The translations under genes were made by a program, and so were the position numbers. The notes below the pieces were generated by a model. The model was not told the DNA's origin. It made no database searches and saw nothing but the letters and a program-made list of their open reading frames with translations. Below, one piece after another: positions 14,886 through 22,123 of a stretch of DNA of 31,921 bases. Source of the DNA: an uncultured Veillonella sp. (GTDB taxonomy: Bacteria > Bacillota > Negativicutes > Veillonellales > Veillonellaceae). Location of the stretch: contig UQVF01000017.1 in the NCBI GenBank assembly GCA_900544365.1, positions 1-31,921 on the forward strand, given 5' to 3'. Each line of letters begins with the position of its first letter. The stretch's first letter is position 1.

Positions 14886-14911
14886 AATAGCATACTAATA
14901 GCATACTAATA
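14879..14911 (+). repeat. Three tandem 11-bp repeats in a promoter
   Basis: GCATACTAATA is repeated three times without error (14879-14889, 14890-14900, 14901-14911) and a fourth copy starts with GCATA. The 11-bp period is about one turn of DNA, so each copy faces the same side of the helix. Each copy also contains a -10-like TACTAAT. This may be a cooperative protein-binding array or a slippage-prone switch. Confidence 0.85.
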
Positions 14912-15004
14912 GCATAGAGCACATAGTTCTAATACTTGGGGACATAAAAGAGAGAGAACATGTGATATCTAGTTAGAATATTGTTAATCATTTAAGGAGG
15001 ATGT

Positions 15005-15925
15005 ATGGAACAAAAAGAAACAGTATTGTCTGCTGTAGAACAGGCAAAGGAGAAAATGAATGCACTGCTAGAGGATGTGAGCCGTTTTGAAAGCCATCAA
15101 TTTGATGCAGGTAATAAGGATTTACAGTACTTTTTCGGTGTCGATGTGATTGCTGCATTAGAGTCTAGAGAGGATGAGCATAGTACTGCAAGTGGGGCTC
15201 GTAAAGCGGGTCTAACATATTTCACAAACAAAGTGTATAGCCAACGAAAAGAAGCTGTGAAAGACATGATTGCTACTTATGTAGATCGAACGCTAAAACG
15301 ATATGACTGGACCTATGAAGTGGAATGTGTAGCGGACCCATTCGGACAGGATGAGGAGACAGAAGCATATCAAGAAGTAGTACGAGAAACAAAGTTCCCT
15401 GTACGTAATTATCTTTCCTTAGAATCGGACGGTATTTATCAGCAATGTAATGAACAGATTCGTCAGATTTTACAAGAATTGCAGGACACCATCGTGGCTA
15501 CTTGTGGTGATACTATTCAATTGGATAGTCAGTTCACACAATGCTTTGTGGTGCCATCCTTACAAGATGTGTTGGATAATTTGAATGACTTAGATACGAA
15601 TGCCTATTGGGTGAACACCATTGTGCAAGACTTTGAAAAAGGTTACTATCATAAACCTGAGCGATATATCGACTATATTGAAGTACACGATATGATACGC
15701 GATAAAGGATTTTTATCCTTACTTGGTTTTGATACTTGTTATATCTATGGAGACATGGGGGATGCGGCGCAAGAATTGTCAAGGGACCTTGCCGGTGCCG
15801 TGGAACTTAGCGATTTAAACCTATACGTAAAAGAACAGGTACAGCTATTGATGAAAGAGTACGTAACGGCTGTGAAAGCCTTAGTTGACGCAAAATGTCA
15901 GTCTATTGTAGAACAAATCGCATAA
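15005..15925 (+). CDS. Unrecognised 306-residue helical protein
   Basis: I do not recognise this family. It is acidic, without signal peptide or membrane helix, and looks mostly alpha-helical: residues 1-30 and 70-100 could form coiled coils, and the C-terminal 45 residues (DLAGAVELSDLNLYVKEQVQLLMKEYVTAVK...) form a long amphipathic helix. A middle region with GFLSLLGFDTCYIYGDMGDAA is more hydrophobic. There is no nucleotide-binding loop or obvious catalytic motif. AAGGAGG (14994-15000) precedes ATG 15005. It shares promoter architecture with the HEPN gene, so it may be a partner, sensor or inhibitor of that protein. The arrangement suggests this, nothing more. Confidence 0.6.
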   Translation: MEQKETVLSAVEQAKEKMNALLEDVSRFESHQFDAGNKDLQYFFGVDVIAALESREDEHSTASGARKAGLTYFTNKVYSQRKEAVKDMIATYVDRTLKRYDWTYEVECVADPFGQDEETEAYQEVVRETKFPVRNYLSLESDGIYQQCNEQIRQILQELQDTIVATCGDTIQLDSQFTQCFVVPSLQDVLDNLNDLDTNAYWVNTIVQDFEKGYYHKPERYIDYIEVHDMIRDKGFLSLLGFDTCYIYGDMGDAAQELSRDLAGAVELSDLNLYVKEQVQLLMKEYVTAVKALVDAKCQSIVEQIA

Positions 15926-15951
15926 TGTATAGCAGGTAATCCCTGATAGAG

Positions 15952-15998
15952 AAAGCCACCATCTCGGCTATGAAAGTTCATGGTGAGACGGTGGCTTT
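15952..15998 (+). terminator. Terminator after the 306-residue protein gene
   Basis: AAAGCCACCATCTC (15952-15965) pairs with GAGACGGTGGCTTT (15985-15998) with one mismatch. The loop contains a further ACCAT/ATGGT pairing. The T run is short (CTTTA), so termination may be partial. Confidence 0.65.
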
Positions 15999-16017
15999 AT
16001 GTATACATAAAAAACTA

Positions 16018-16076
16018 TTGCCTTAGTTGAGAGAGTTTTTTATAATTAAAGTAATTGGTATTTCGAGAGCAAATAC
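16018..16076 (+). promoter_or_regulatory. Promoter of the small gene and WYL regulator, with inverted repeat
   Basis: TTGCCT (16018-16023), 17-bp spacer, consensus TATAAT (16041-16046). Just downstream of the expected start site an inverted repeat GTATTT (16058-16063) / AAATAC (16071-16076), 7-bp spacer, could be an autoregulatory operator. The TGACA/TGTCA palindrome of sites A and B is not present here. Confidence 0.6.
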
Positions 16077-16101
16077 TTTCATAAGAGAAAGGACAAAAGA
16101 G

Positions 16102-16260
16102 ATGAAACGATACATGGTCAAATTTCACTATCCTAATAGCACGACGGTACATACTGCCTATGAAAGTGCCCATTCCCGTAGCGAGGCAGCGAACAAGGTG
16201 AAAGCTCGTGAGGCAGGTTGTGGTCGTATTGTGAAAATTATTGCCACTGTGGAGCGATAA
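16102..16260 (+). CDS. 52-residue basic protein coupled to the WYL regulator
   Basis: Not recognised. The predicted order is strand (KRYMVKFHYP), strand (VHTAYES), helix (SRSEAANKVKAREAG) and strand (GRIVKIIATV), a compact beta-beta-alpha-beta fold with net positive charge. AAAGGA (16088-16093) supports ATG 16102 over an upstream in-frame ATG at 16027, which falls inside the promoter. Its stop is one base from the WYL gene start, so the two are translated together. It may be a cofactor or modulator of the regulator. Confidence 0.65.
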   Translation: MKRYMVKFHYPNSTTVHTAYESAHSRSEAANKVKAREAGCGRIVKIIATVER

Positions 16261-16261
16261 A

Positions 16262-17230
16262 ATGGGGGATAAGATAGATAAGACACAGCGAATTTTGACG
16301 ATGCAACGTCGCCTATTACAAGGGGAAGTGCTGTGTAAACCAGAACTGGCAAAAGAGTTCGGCATTAATGAACGGTCCGTACAACGAGATATCGATGATT
16401 TGCGAGCCTATTTACATGATGAAAGTACCCTGTATGGGAATGAACAGCTCATCGTGTATGATCAAAAGCGGAAAGGCTATGTACTCAGCCATGGAGAGTC
16501 CGCTTGCTTATCCGTCAATGAACTAGTGGCCATCGCTAAGGTGATGCTAGATAGTCGCTCCCTATTACGAGATGATATGGGGCGTATATTGAATAAGTTG
16601 TTGAAAACATTCTTACCCCATGAAGAGGTAAAGCTCGTAGAGAGTTTAATTCGCAATGAATTGCATCATTATGTAGAATTGCGACATAAGAAAAATGTGC
16701 TACCTCTGTTGCAAGACTTATCAAGAGCTATACAAGAGCAACGATACATTACGATTTCCTATGAAAAAAGTACGAATAAAGAAGTGGTTACACGGAAGTT
16801 ATCGCCACTGGGCATCTGTTTTTCAGAATACTATTTCTACTTAACTGCCTATATGGATCGGGAAGAACGAAGCAAAATTCCAAAGGAATTACAAGACTTT
16901 CCGACTATTTATCGCTTAGATCGTATCCATAGTTTGACTGTTGAAGAGGAGCACTACCAAGTGCCATCCTATACATCACGGTACCAAGAAGCGGAGTTTC
17001 GCAAACGCATACAGTTTATGTACGGAGGTAGATTACAACGTGTTACCTTTACCTATGTGGGGCATGATATCGATGCCATCCTAGACCGCTTACCAACGGC
17101 TACCATTACCTGGTATGAAGAAGAAACATATACCTACCATATCCGTGCAGAAGTGTATGGAACAGGCATCTGGCGGTGGATACGGAGCCAGGGGGATGCT
17201 GTGTCGGATGTTATAGTGCAGGAGATGTAG
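16262..17230 (+). CDS. WYL-domain transcriptional regulator
   Basis: The 322-residue protein has an N-terminal winged helix-turn-helix (about 5-60: LAKEFGINERSVQRDIDDLRAYL) and a WYL domain (about 150-225), with YYFYLTAYMD where W-Y-L occurs in other members and IYRLDRIHSLTV closing it, then a WCX-type C-terminal extension. WYL regulators sense a ligand, often nucleic acid or nucleotide, and many control anti-phage or CRISPR genes (for example CapW and BrxR). ATG 16262 is in frame with a longer ORF from TTG 16241 that overlaps the small gene; GGAG at 16251 favours 16262. Being next to the HEPN and 306-residue genes, it is the first candidate to bind their shared palindrome. Confidence 0.9.
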   Translation: MGDKIDKTQRILTMQRRLLQGEVLCKPELAKEFGINERSVQRDIDDLRAYLHDESTLYGNEQLIVYDQKRKGYVLSHGESACLSVNELVAIAKVMLDSRSLLRDDMGRILNKLLKTFLPHEEVKLVESLIRNELHHYVELRHKKNVLPLLQDLSRAIQEQRYITISYEKSTNKEVVTRKLSPLGICFSEYYFYLTAYMDREERSKIPKELQDFPTIYRLDRIHSLTVEEEHYQVPSYTSRYQEAEFRKRIQFMYGGRLQRVTFTYVGHDIDAILDRLPTATITWYEEETYTYHIRAEVYGTGIWRWIRSQGDAVSDVIVQEM

Positions 17231-17273
17231 GGCTGTAGTTCCAGTTAGGATATTATATGAAAGAAGGTATACT

Positions 17274-17750
17274 ATGATGAAACGTAGTTTGATGGTTGGT
17301 TTACTAATGATAGGGTTAATGGGGAGTGTGCAGGCACAATTACCTGCGAACACACAAGCGATGAAGGGTGTACCAATTTATTATGGTGCAAATACTAACT
17401 TTCCTATGGTTAGTGCACATATGAGTTTTATTTTGTATATGGATCGTACATCTGGCGTTGTCTTAAAAGATGATGGACATATATTAGAAATGGCTGTTAA
17501 TTCATTTTTAGTGAATACAAAAAATGGAGAAATAGTCCAAATGAAAACGCAAACATTTAGATATGACCGATACAAGGGTGAGGTATATATAAAAGATAAA
17601 TCAGGAATGTACCGGTATATCAACCCTAAAGGATCCAGTGCATCTACCAATGGAAGCATGCAACCAGCAGAAGCATTATACTTTGTGATGACTGGACAGA
17701 AATTTTTAGGGGCTCCATACTTTAATCAAACGTTTTATGATAGATTGTAA
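17274..17750 (+). CDS. Secreted or periplasmic protein of unknown function
   Basis: A 158-residue protein with a clear type I signal peptide: MMKR, hydrophobic core to about residue 18, and SVQA cleavage site (after A21). The mature ~137 residues look like beta-rich sequence (MSFILYMDRTSGVVLKDDGHILEMAVNSFLVNTKNGEIVQMKTQTFRYDRYKGEVYI), with no cysteine and no catalytic motif. AAGAAGG (17261-17267) precedes ATG 17274. It is single and followed by a strong terminator. I do not recognise the family; periplasmic location is expected if the cell is diderm. Confidence 0.8.
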   Translation: MMKRSLMVGLLMIGLMGSVQAQLPANTQAMKGVPIYYGANTNFPMVSAHMSFILYMDRTSGVVLKDDGHILEMAVNSFLVNTKNGEIVQMKTQTFRYDRYKGEVYIKDKSGMYRYINPKGSSASTNGSMQPAEALYFVMTGQKFLGAPYFNQTFYDRL

Positions 17751-17794
17751 AGCTTAAATTTTTTGTACTCCTCTTACATAAAATTGACTTAAAT

Positions 17795-17850
17795 GATAGT
17801 ACCTATGAAGTAATTATTAGAATAATGACTTTATAGGTATCTTTTATTTT
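17795..17850 (+). terminator. Terminator after the secreted-protein gene
   Basis: A long imperfect stem: GATAgtACCTAT and AAGTAATTATT (17795-17817) pair with AATAATGACTT and ATAGGTATC (17821-17841), followed by TTTTATTTT. One 2-nt bulge and one mismatch. Confidence 0.75.
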
Positions 17851-17928
17851 CAAATATATTGAAAGTTAAAAAAAATGATACGTTTATATATAATTTTTAC
17901 TGAGAGATAAAAAAATAATTACTAAAAA

Positions 17929-17958
17929 ATACTAATAGTATCTACTCTATGCTATAAT
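17929..17958 (+). promoter_or_regulatory. Putative promoter of the acyltransferase gene
   Basis: A consensus TATAAT (17953-17958) lies 60 bases before the start codon, with no good -35 box. A small palindrome ATACT-AAT-AGTAT (17929-17941) takes the -35 position; ATACTAATAG is also the core of the repeats at 14879-14911. Confidence 0.4.
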
Positions 17959-18017
17959 GTATATTACGTATCAAATGATGTACTATATAACATTTCATGT
18001 AGAAGGGAAGACACAGT

Positions 18018-19901
18018 ATGCCACCAGAGTTAGAAGAACCGCATCAAGGGCTCGGTTCAAGACAGAAAAAACGTATTATAGGAGTCAAACCAGGCCAGTT
18101 TGTGAAAGGTCTTGACGGGTTAAAAGGATTAGCCATTCTAGGCGTCACGATCTTTCATCTATTTCCCCATGCAGCCAGTGGCGGGTTCATGGGGGTTTCC
18201 CTTTTCTTTCTATTATCGGGATATTTATTAGCTTTCACCACAAATCAACAATGGAAATTGGGGAATTACAGCGTTTCAAAATTCTTTCAACGTAGGGCAG
18301 AGCGGATTCTTATCCCCTTAGTCTTGATGGTGGCAGTAGTGCTAGGACTGTGGCATTTGTTGTTACCTGACAAGTTAGCCGGGATTCGCCCAGAAGTAAT
18401 TTCCATTTTGCTAGGCTATAATAACTGGTGGCAAATCGCACAAAATGCTGATTATTTCACCCGTTTAGTGAACACATCGCCATTCACACATATGTGGTTT
18501 ATGGGGGTAGAAATTCAGTACATTGTTATTTGGCCTCTCTTATATTGGACCTATACAGCACTGAAAAAACAATGGAGTTATACCATCGGCCTTGTATGGA
18601 TGTTAGCATTGGCGTTAGGCTCCTCAATCATTATGCCACTATTATATACAGAGGGTATGGACGTATCTCGTTTCTATTACGGCACAGATACACGATTATT
18701 TGCCTTGCTATTGGGCGCCTTTTTAGGGCTGCATCGTAGTGAACAAAAATTATATCCTTTGGGCACTATGAAAGGAAATATACTCAGCAGTGTACTTCTA
18801 TTGGCAGGAGTCATTGCAACCGTGTTAGGATATATCTATTTAGATGGGCAAAGTCCTTCTCTTTACACCTACGGCATGGTAGCATTTACTTGCTTATTTG
18901 GTTTCATGGTGTGGTTAGTAGAACGTCCCAATACGCCACTGGGAAAGATAGTAGATATGCCACTCCTTGCCTGGTTTGGTAAACATAGTTATGGATTATT
19001 TTTATGGCAATATCCAATGATTTACCTCTTTGAACATATGGGTCTCATGGACTACTTTGTATCACCCATTGCCTACTACTTGGTCTTAGTGACGGTTATC
19101 ATCGGTCTTACACTTTGGTCTGAATCGGTGACGAATTGGTGTGTCCGTCAAGACAGTGTCCGTGCCATTGTGGATGTCATTCGTTCCTACTATGTGAAAG
19201 TGGTATCTGTTGTTGGGGCTGTTTGTATTGTCCTAGGGGTGTATGCTTTCGCCACATCACCGGCAGAGAAACAACAAGATGTGACAGAATTACAAACGCG
19301 CTTGGCAAAGAATGCAGAATCTCAAGCGGCAGAAAATGCGAAGGTCATCGACCTTTCTACTGTCAGCGATCCACAAGATATGGTACACATGGCAGCCATT
19401 GGGGATTCTGTCATGCTTGGTTCTGCTCACGCATTGCGACAAGACTTTGCAGGCATTCAAATTGATGCTAAAGTATCTCGTTATGTAGGGGCAGGTTTAG
19501 GGATTGCAAAGCAAATGGATGCGAATCAACAACTAGGCAATGCGGTCCTTATTGGCCTTGGTACCAATGGACCTATTACAGGCTATTATGAAGATGAAAC
19601 AAAAGCATTGGTGCAATATTTAGGGTCAAATCGTCAGATTTTTTGGATTAACAATTATGCGCCAGGGATTCAGTGGATTGAAGCCAACAATGCGTACCTA
19701 ACTAAGCTTGCCAAAGAACATCCGAATGTGCATATCATCAACTGGGCTAGTTTAGCATCGAAACATCGAGATTGGCTTGGAGATGACGGTATCCATCCGA
19801 ATGATACGGGTGTGAAAGAATACTCTAAATTCATCCATGATGAAGTGAAAAAAGTATTGCTCCAACAGGGAGAAACAACTAAAAAACAGAAAAAACGCTA
19901 A
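18018..19901 (+). CDS. OatA-like membrane O-acyltransferase with SGNH domain
   Basis: A 627-residue two-part enzyme. Residues about 30-410 are an acyltransferase-3 membrane domain with about ten to eleven helices, starting with the signature GLDGLKGLAILGVTIFHLFP and GGFMGVSLFFLLSGYLL (catalytic His in IFHL). After a last helix (about 395-413) and a charged linker, an extracytoplasmic SGNH esterase fold follows: G462-D463-S464 in AIGDSVMLG and D590-G-I-H593 in GDDGIHPND. Such proteins move acetyl groups across the membrane onto peptidoglycan or surface polysaccharide; OatA confers lysozyme resistance. AGAAGGGAAG precedes ATG 18018. The actual acceptor is not known. Confidence 0.9.
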   Translation: MPPELEEPHQGLGSRQKKRIIGVKPGQFVKGLDGLKGLAILGVTIFHLFPHAASGGFMGVSLFFLLSGYLLAFTTNQQWKLGNYSVSKFFQRRAERILIPLVLMVAVVLGLWHLLLPDKLAGIRPEVISILLGYNNWWQIAQNADYFTRLVNTSPFTHMWFMGVEIQYIVIWPLLYWTYTALKKQWSYTIGLVWMLALALGSSIIMPLLYTEGMDVSRFYYGTDTRLFALLLGAFLGLHRSEQKLYPLGTMKGNILSSVLLLAGVIATVLGYIYLDGQSPSLYTYGMVAFTCLFGFMVWLVERPNTPLGKIVDMPLLAWFGKHSYGLFLWQYPMIYLFEHMGLMDYFVSPIAYYLVLVTVIIGLTLWSESVTNWCVRQDSVRAIVDVIRSYYVKVVSVVGAVCIVLGVYAFATSPAEKQQDVTELQTRLAKNAESQAAENAKVIDLSTVSDPQDMVHMAAIGDSVMLGSAHALRQDFAGIQIDAKVSRYVGAGLGIAKQMDANQQLGNAVLIGLGTNGPITGYYEDETKALVQYLGSNRQIFWINNYAPGIQWIEANNAYLTKLAKEHPNVHIINWASLASKHRDWLGDDGIHPNDTGVKEYSKFIHDEVKKVLLQQGETTKKQKKR

Positions 19902-19952
19902 GAACTTATCTTGAGATAAGGAGATTAGCTAGATACGCCAATACACAAGGGT

Positions 19953-19993
19953 TGTAACGAAATGTAGACTTACATTTTGTTACAGCTCTTTTT
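19953..19993 (+). terminator. Terminator of the acyltransferase gene
   Basis: TGTAACGAAATGTA (19953-19966) pairs with TACATTTTGTTACA (19971-19984), one G-U pair, 4-nt loop, then GCTCTTTTT. Confidence 0.85.
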
Positions 19994-20016
19994 GATTTAT
20001 TCCTCCTAAAATAGCA

Positions 20017-20048
20017 CTACCAGTCAAGGTTGACTGGTAGGAGTGTTT
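20017..20048 (+). terminator. Second hairpin before the pilus cluster
   Basis: Perfect 10-bp stem CTACCAGTCA (20017-20026) and TGACTGGTAG (20031-20040), 4-nt loop AGGT, then GAGTGTTTT. It separates the acyltransferase from the pilus operon. Confidence 0.7.
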
Positions 20049-20105
20049 TCTAGGATTTTAGAGGGTACATAGAGAAATTCTTAGTACGCAAGTAAAGGAG
20101 GTGAA

Positions 20106-21122
20106 ATGATGTACCATGTGGAGATTGAGCTGGATCATTTCTTTCAGCGTGCCTATGAAAGTGGAGCCAGTGATATGCATTTTGACACCTTAGAAAAAGA
20201 GGTGCAGGTTCGATTCCGCTTGGATGGTCGTCTGCAAGAGATTGCTCGAATTCCCATGCCAGAAGGTGAGCAAGTCATGAATCGTTTGAAAGTGTTAGGG
20301 TCTTTAGATATTAGTGAAAAAAGATTACCTCAAGATGGGCGTTATGTGTGGACCCATGAAAATCACTCAGGAACGATACGCATGTCTTCCTTGCCGTCCG
20401 TGTATGGTGAAAGTCTTGTATGTAGACTCTTTTGGCATGATGAGCAGATAAAATCCTTAGAAGAATTAGGTATGCCAGATGATATCAGTGCAGAGGTGCG
20501 CAGGTTATTGGCACGCCCACATGGGTTACTGCTTGTGTGTGGGCCTACAGGGTCTGGTAAAAGTTCTACCTTGTATGCATTATTACAAGAACTCAATGGA
20601 GAAGAGGAACAAATCATTACCTTAGAGCATCCAGTGGAACGTATCGTAGAGAAAGCAGTTCAAATTGGTGTGCAGCCACAGATTGGTATGACCTTTAGTA
20701 AGGGATTACGTGCGATTTTACGGCATGACCCAGATACTATAGTGGTCGGTGAAATTCGTGATCAAGAGACGGCGCAGCTAGCGGTACAGGCGGCGTTAAC
20801 GGGGCATCGTGTGTTATCTACGATTCATACGAACCATGCCATAGGCGTAGTGGAACGATTGGTGGATATGGGGGTAGAAGACTATCTGGTGCGTGCTACT
20901 TTGACAGGTGTTATTTCGCAACGATTGGTGCGAACTCTAGTAGATGGAGCGTATCGTGGTCGCTGTGGATTGTATGAGCTACTAGCCATTCCTAGTCATG
21001 ATTGTCATTGGGAAGAGCTAGATTCTTACTTGCTTTGTTCTTTGGAAACGTCCGCACGTCGAGCCATCGAGCAAGGGCTGACTACGGAAGAGGAAGTTCG
21101 TCGTGTGGGGGTCGTAGTATGA
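20106..21122 (+). CDS. Type IV pilus extension ATPase, PilB/ComGA-like
   Basis: The 338-residue cytoplasmic secretion ATPase powers pilus polymerisation. It begins almost directly with the second N-terminal domain (ASDMHFDTLEKEVQVRFRLDGRLQEI), then Walker A GPTGSGKSS (146-154), Asp box IITLEHPVE, Walker B DTIVVGEIRDQETA and His box TGHRVLSTIHTN. It lacks the N-terminal domain of PilB and the four-cysteine zinc site usually found before GRCGLYELL. That makes it like ComGA of Gram-positive competence systems. AAGGAGG (20096-20102) supports ATG 20106. First gene of a run of twelve pilus genes with little or no spacing; it overlaps pilT by 4 bases. Confidence 0.92.
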   Translation: MMYHVEIELDHFFQRAYESGASDMHFDTLEKEVQVRFRLDGRLQEIARIPMPEGEQVMNRLKVLGSLDISEKRLPQDGRYVWTHENHSGTIRMSSLPSVYGESLVCRLFWHDEQIKSLEELGMPDDISAEVRRLLARPHGLLLVCGPTGSGKSSTLYALLQELNGEEEQIITLEHPVERIVEKAVQIGVQPQIGMTFSKGLRAILRHDPDTIVVGEIRDQETAQLAVQAALTGHRVLSTIHTNHAIGVVERLVDMGVEDYLVRATLTGVISQRLVRTLVDGAYRGRCGLYELLAIPSHDCHWEELDSYLLCSLETSARRAIEQGLTTEEEVRRVGVVV

Positions 21123-22111
21123 TTTGGTCACACCTATTGCACGAAGCTATCGAGCGAGGGGCTACAGATATTCATATACAAAGTGGTACGGTCTTTTGGA
21201 GACTAGGTATGGATGTGGTGCCTACGGAATACGAACTATCTGATGAAGACATACTACGTTTTCTGACGGACCAAGTGCAGACTATACCGGATACGATGAT
21301 GTCCTATGATGGAGCCATGACCTTTGAAGGTTTACGCATTCGGGTGCATCTATTCCGGTGGCGTTCTGGTTGGGGCGGTACCTTGCGTATTTTGTACCCA
21401 CCTAAAACAGGGCTAGATACTTCGGAAGAGGGTAATTTATTGCGCCGTATATCTTCTTTCAAAGAGGGGCTGGTCATCATCGCTGGTGCCACTGGTTCAG
21501 GAAAATCGTATACCCTTACGTCTTGTTTAATGCATATTAATGAAAGTATGCACCGTCATATTATTACGTTAGAAGATCCCATCGAATATGTATTGGACCA
21601 TCAACAGTCCTTGATACACCAACGGGAATTGCATACACACTTTCATCATATGGCGGACGGTATTCGAGATGCATTGCGAGAAGATCCAGATGTGATTTTA
21701 ATCGGTGAGGTACGGGACAAGGAAACATTGGAAGCGGCACTACATGCGGCGGAAACGGGGCATCTCGTATTTGCTACGTTACATACGCAACGTGCTACTA
21801 TGTCCATTAATCGGATGATTTCCATGTTCCCCGCACACCAACAGGAGGAAGTGCGAACGCAACTTTCACAGATATTGCGCGCAGTCATCTGCCAACGATT
21901 GGTTGTCATCGACGATAGATTTATACCGGTACGAGACATTTTGATTAATACCCCAGCAGTGGCAAACTTGATACGGCAACGAAAGGAACCGCAAATTGTA
22001 TCCTTGCAAGAAACGCAAAGACCTATGAAAACATTGGAAATGGCAGTAGCTGAGTTACGGGCTATTTATGGCTCATCGCCAGTGTTAGAGTCTGTATTAC
22101 AGGTAAATTAG
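21119..22111 (+). CDS. pilT: Type IV pilus retraction ATPase PilT
   Basis: The 330-residue protein pulls pili back and is needed for twitching and DNA uptake. It has the PilT start LLHEAIERGATDIHIQSG, Walker A GATGSGKSYT (123-132), Asp box ITLEDPIE, Walker B DVILIGEVRDKETLE and His box TGHLVFATLHT, and a version of the PilT C-terminal AIRNLIRE motif (AVANLIRQRK). Its ATG 21119 overlaps the pilB stop (ATGA); a longer in-frame start at 21002 would lie deep within pilB. Retraction rather than extension is inferred from length, order and the AIRNLIR-like motif. Confidence 0.9.
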   Translation: MIWSHLLHEAIERGATDIHIQSGTVFWRLGMDVVPTEYELSDEDILRFLTDQVQTIPDTMMSYDGAMTFEGLRIRVHLFRWRSGWGGTLRILYPPKTGLDTSEEGNLLRRISSFKEGLVIIAGATGSGKSYTLTSCLMHINESMHRHIITLEDPIEYVLDHQQSLIHQRELHTHFHHMADGIRDALREDPDVILIGEVRDKETLEAALHAAETGHLVFATLHTQRATMSINRMISMFPAHQQEEVRTQLSQILRAVICQRLVVIDDRFIPVRDILINTPAVANLIRQRKEPQIVSLQETQRPMKTLEMAVAELRAIYGSSPVLESVLQVN

Positions 22112-22123
22112 TGGAGAATATGT

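Noticed and set aside
14879..14911. Short tandem repeats as a CRISPR array
   Set aside because: The units are 11 bp and directly adjacent, with no spacers. No CRISPR array was found anywhere in the window despite the CRISPR-like HEPN protein.
19136..19465. + strand 109-codon Cys-rich ORF
   Set aside because: An alternative frame of the acyltransferase gene, without a ribosome binding site; the Cys content is a frame artefact.
21002..21118. Longer pilT start at 21002
   Set aside because: The extra 39 residues are Arg/Ser-rich shadow of pilB; the ATGA overlap start at 21119 gives a normal PilT N-terminus.
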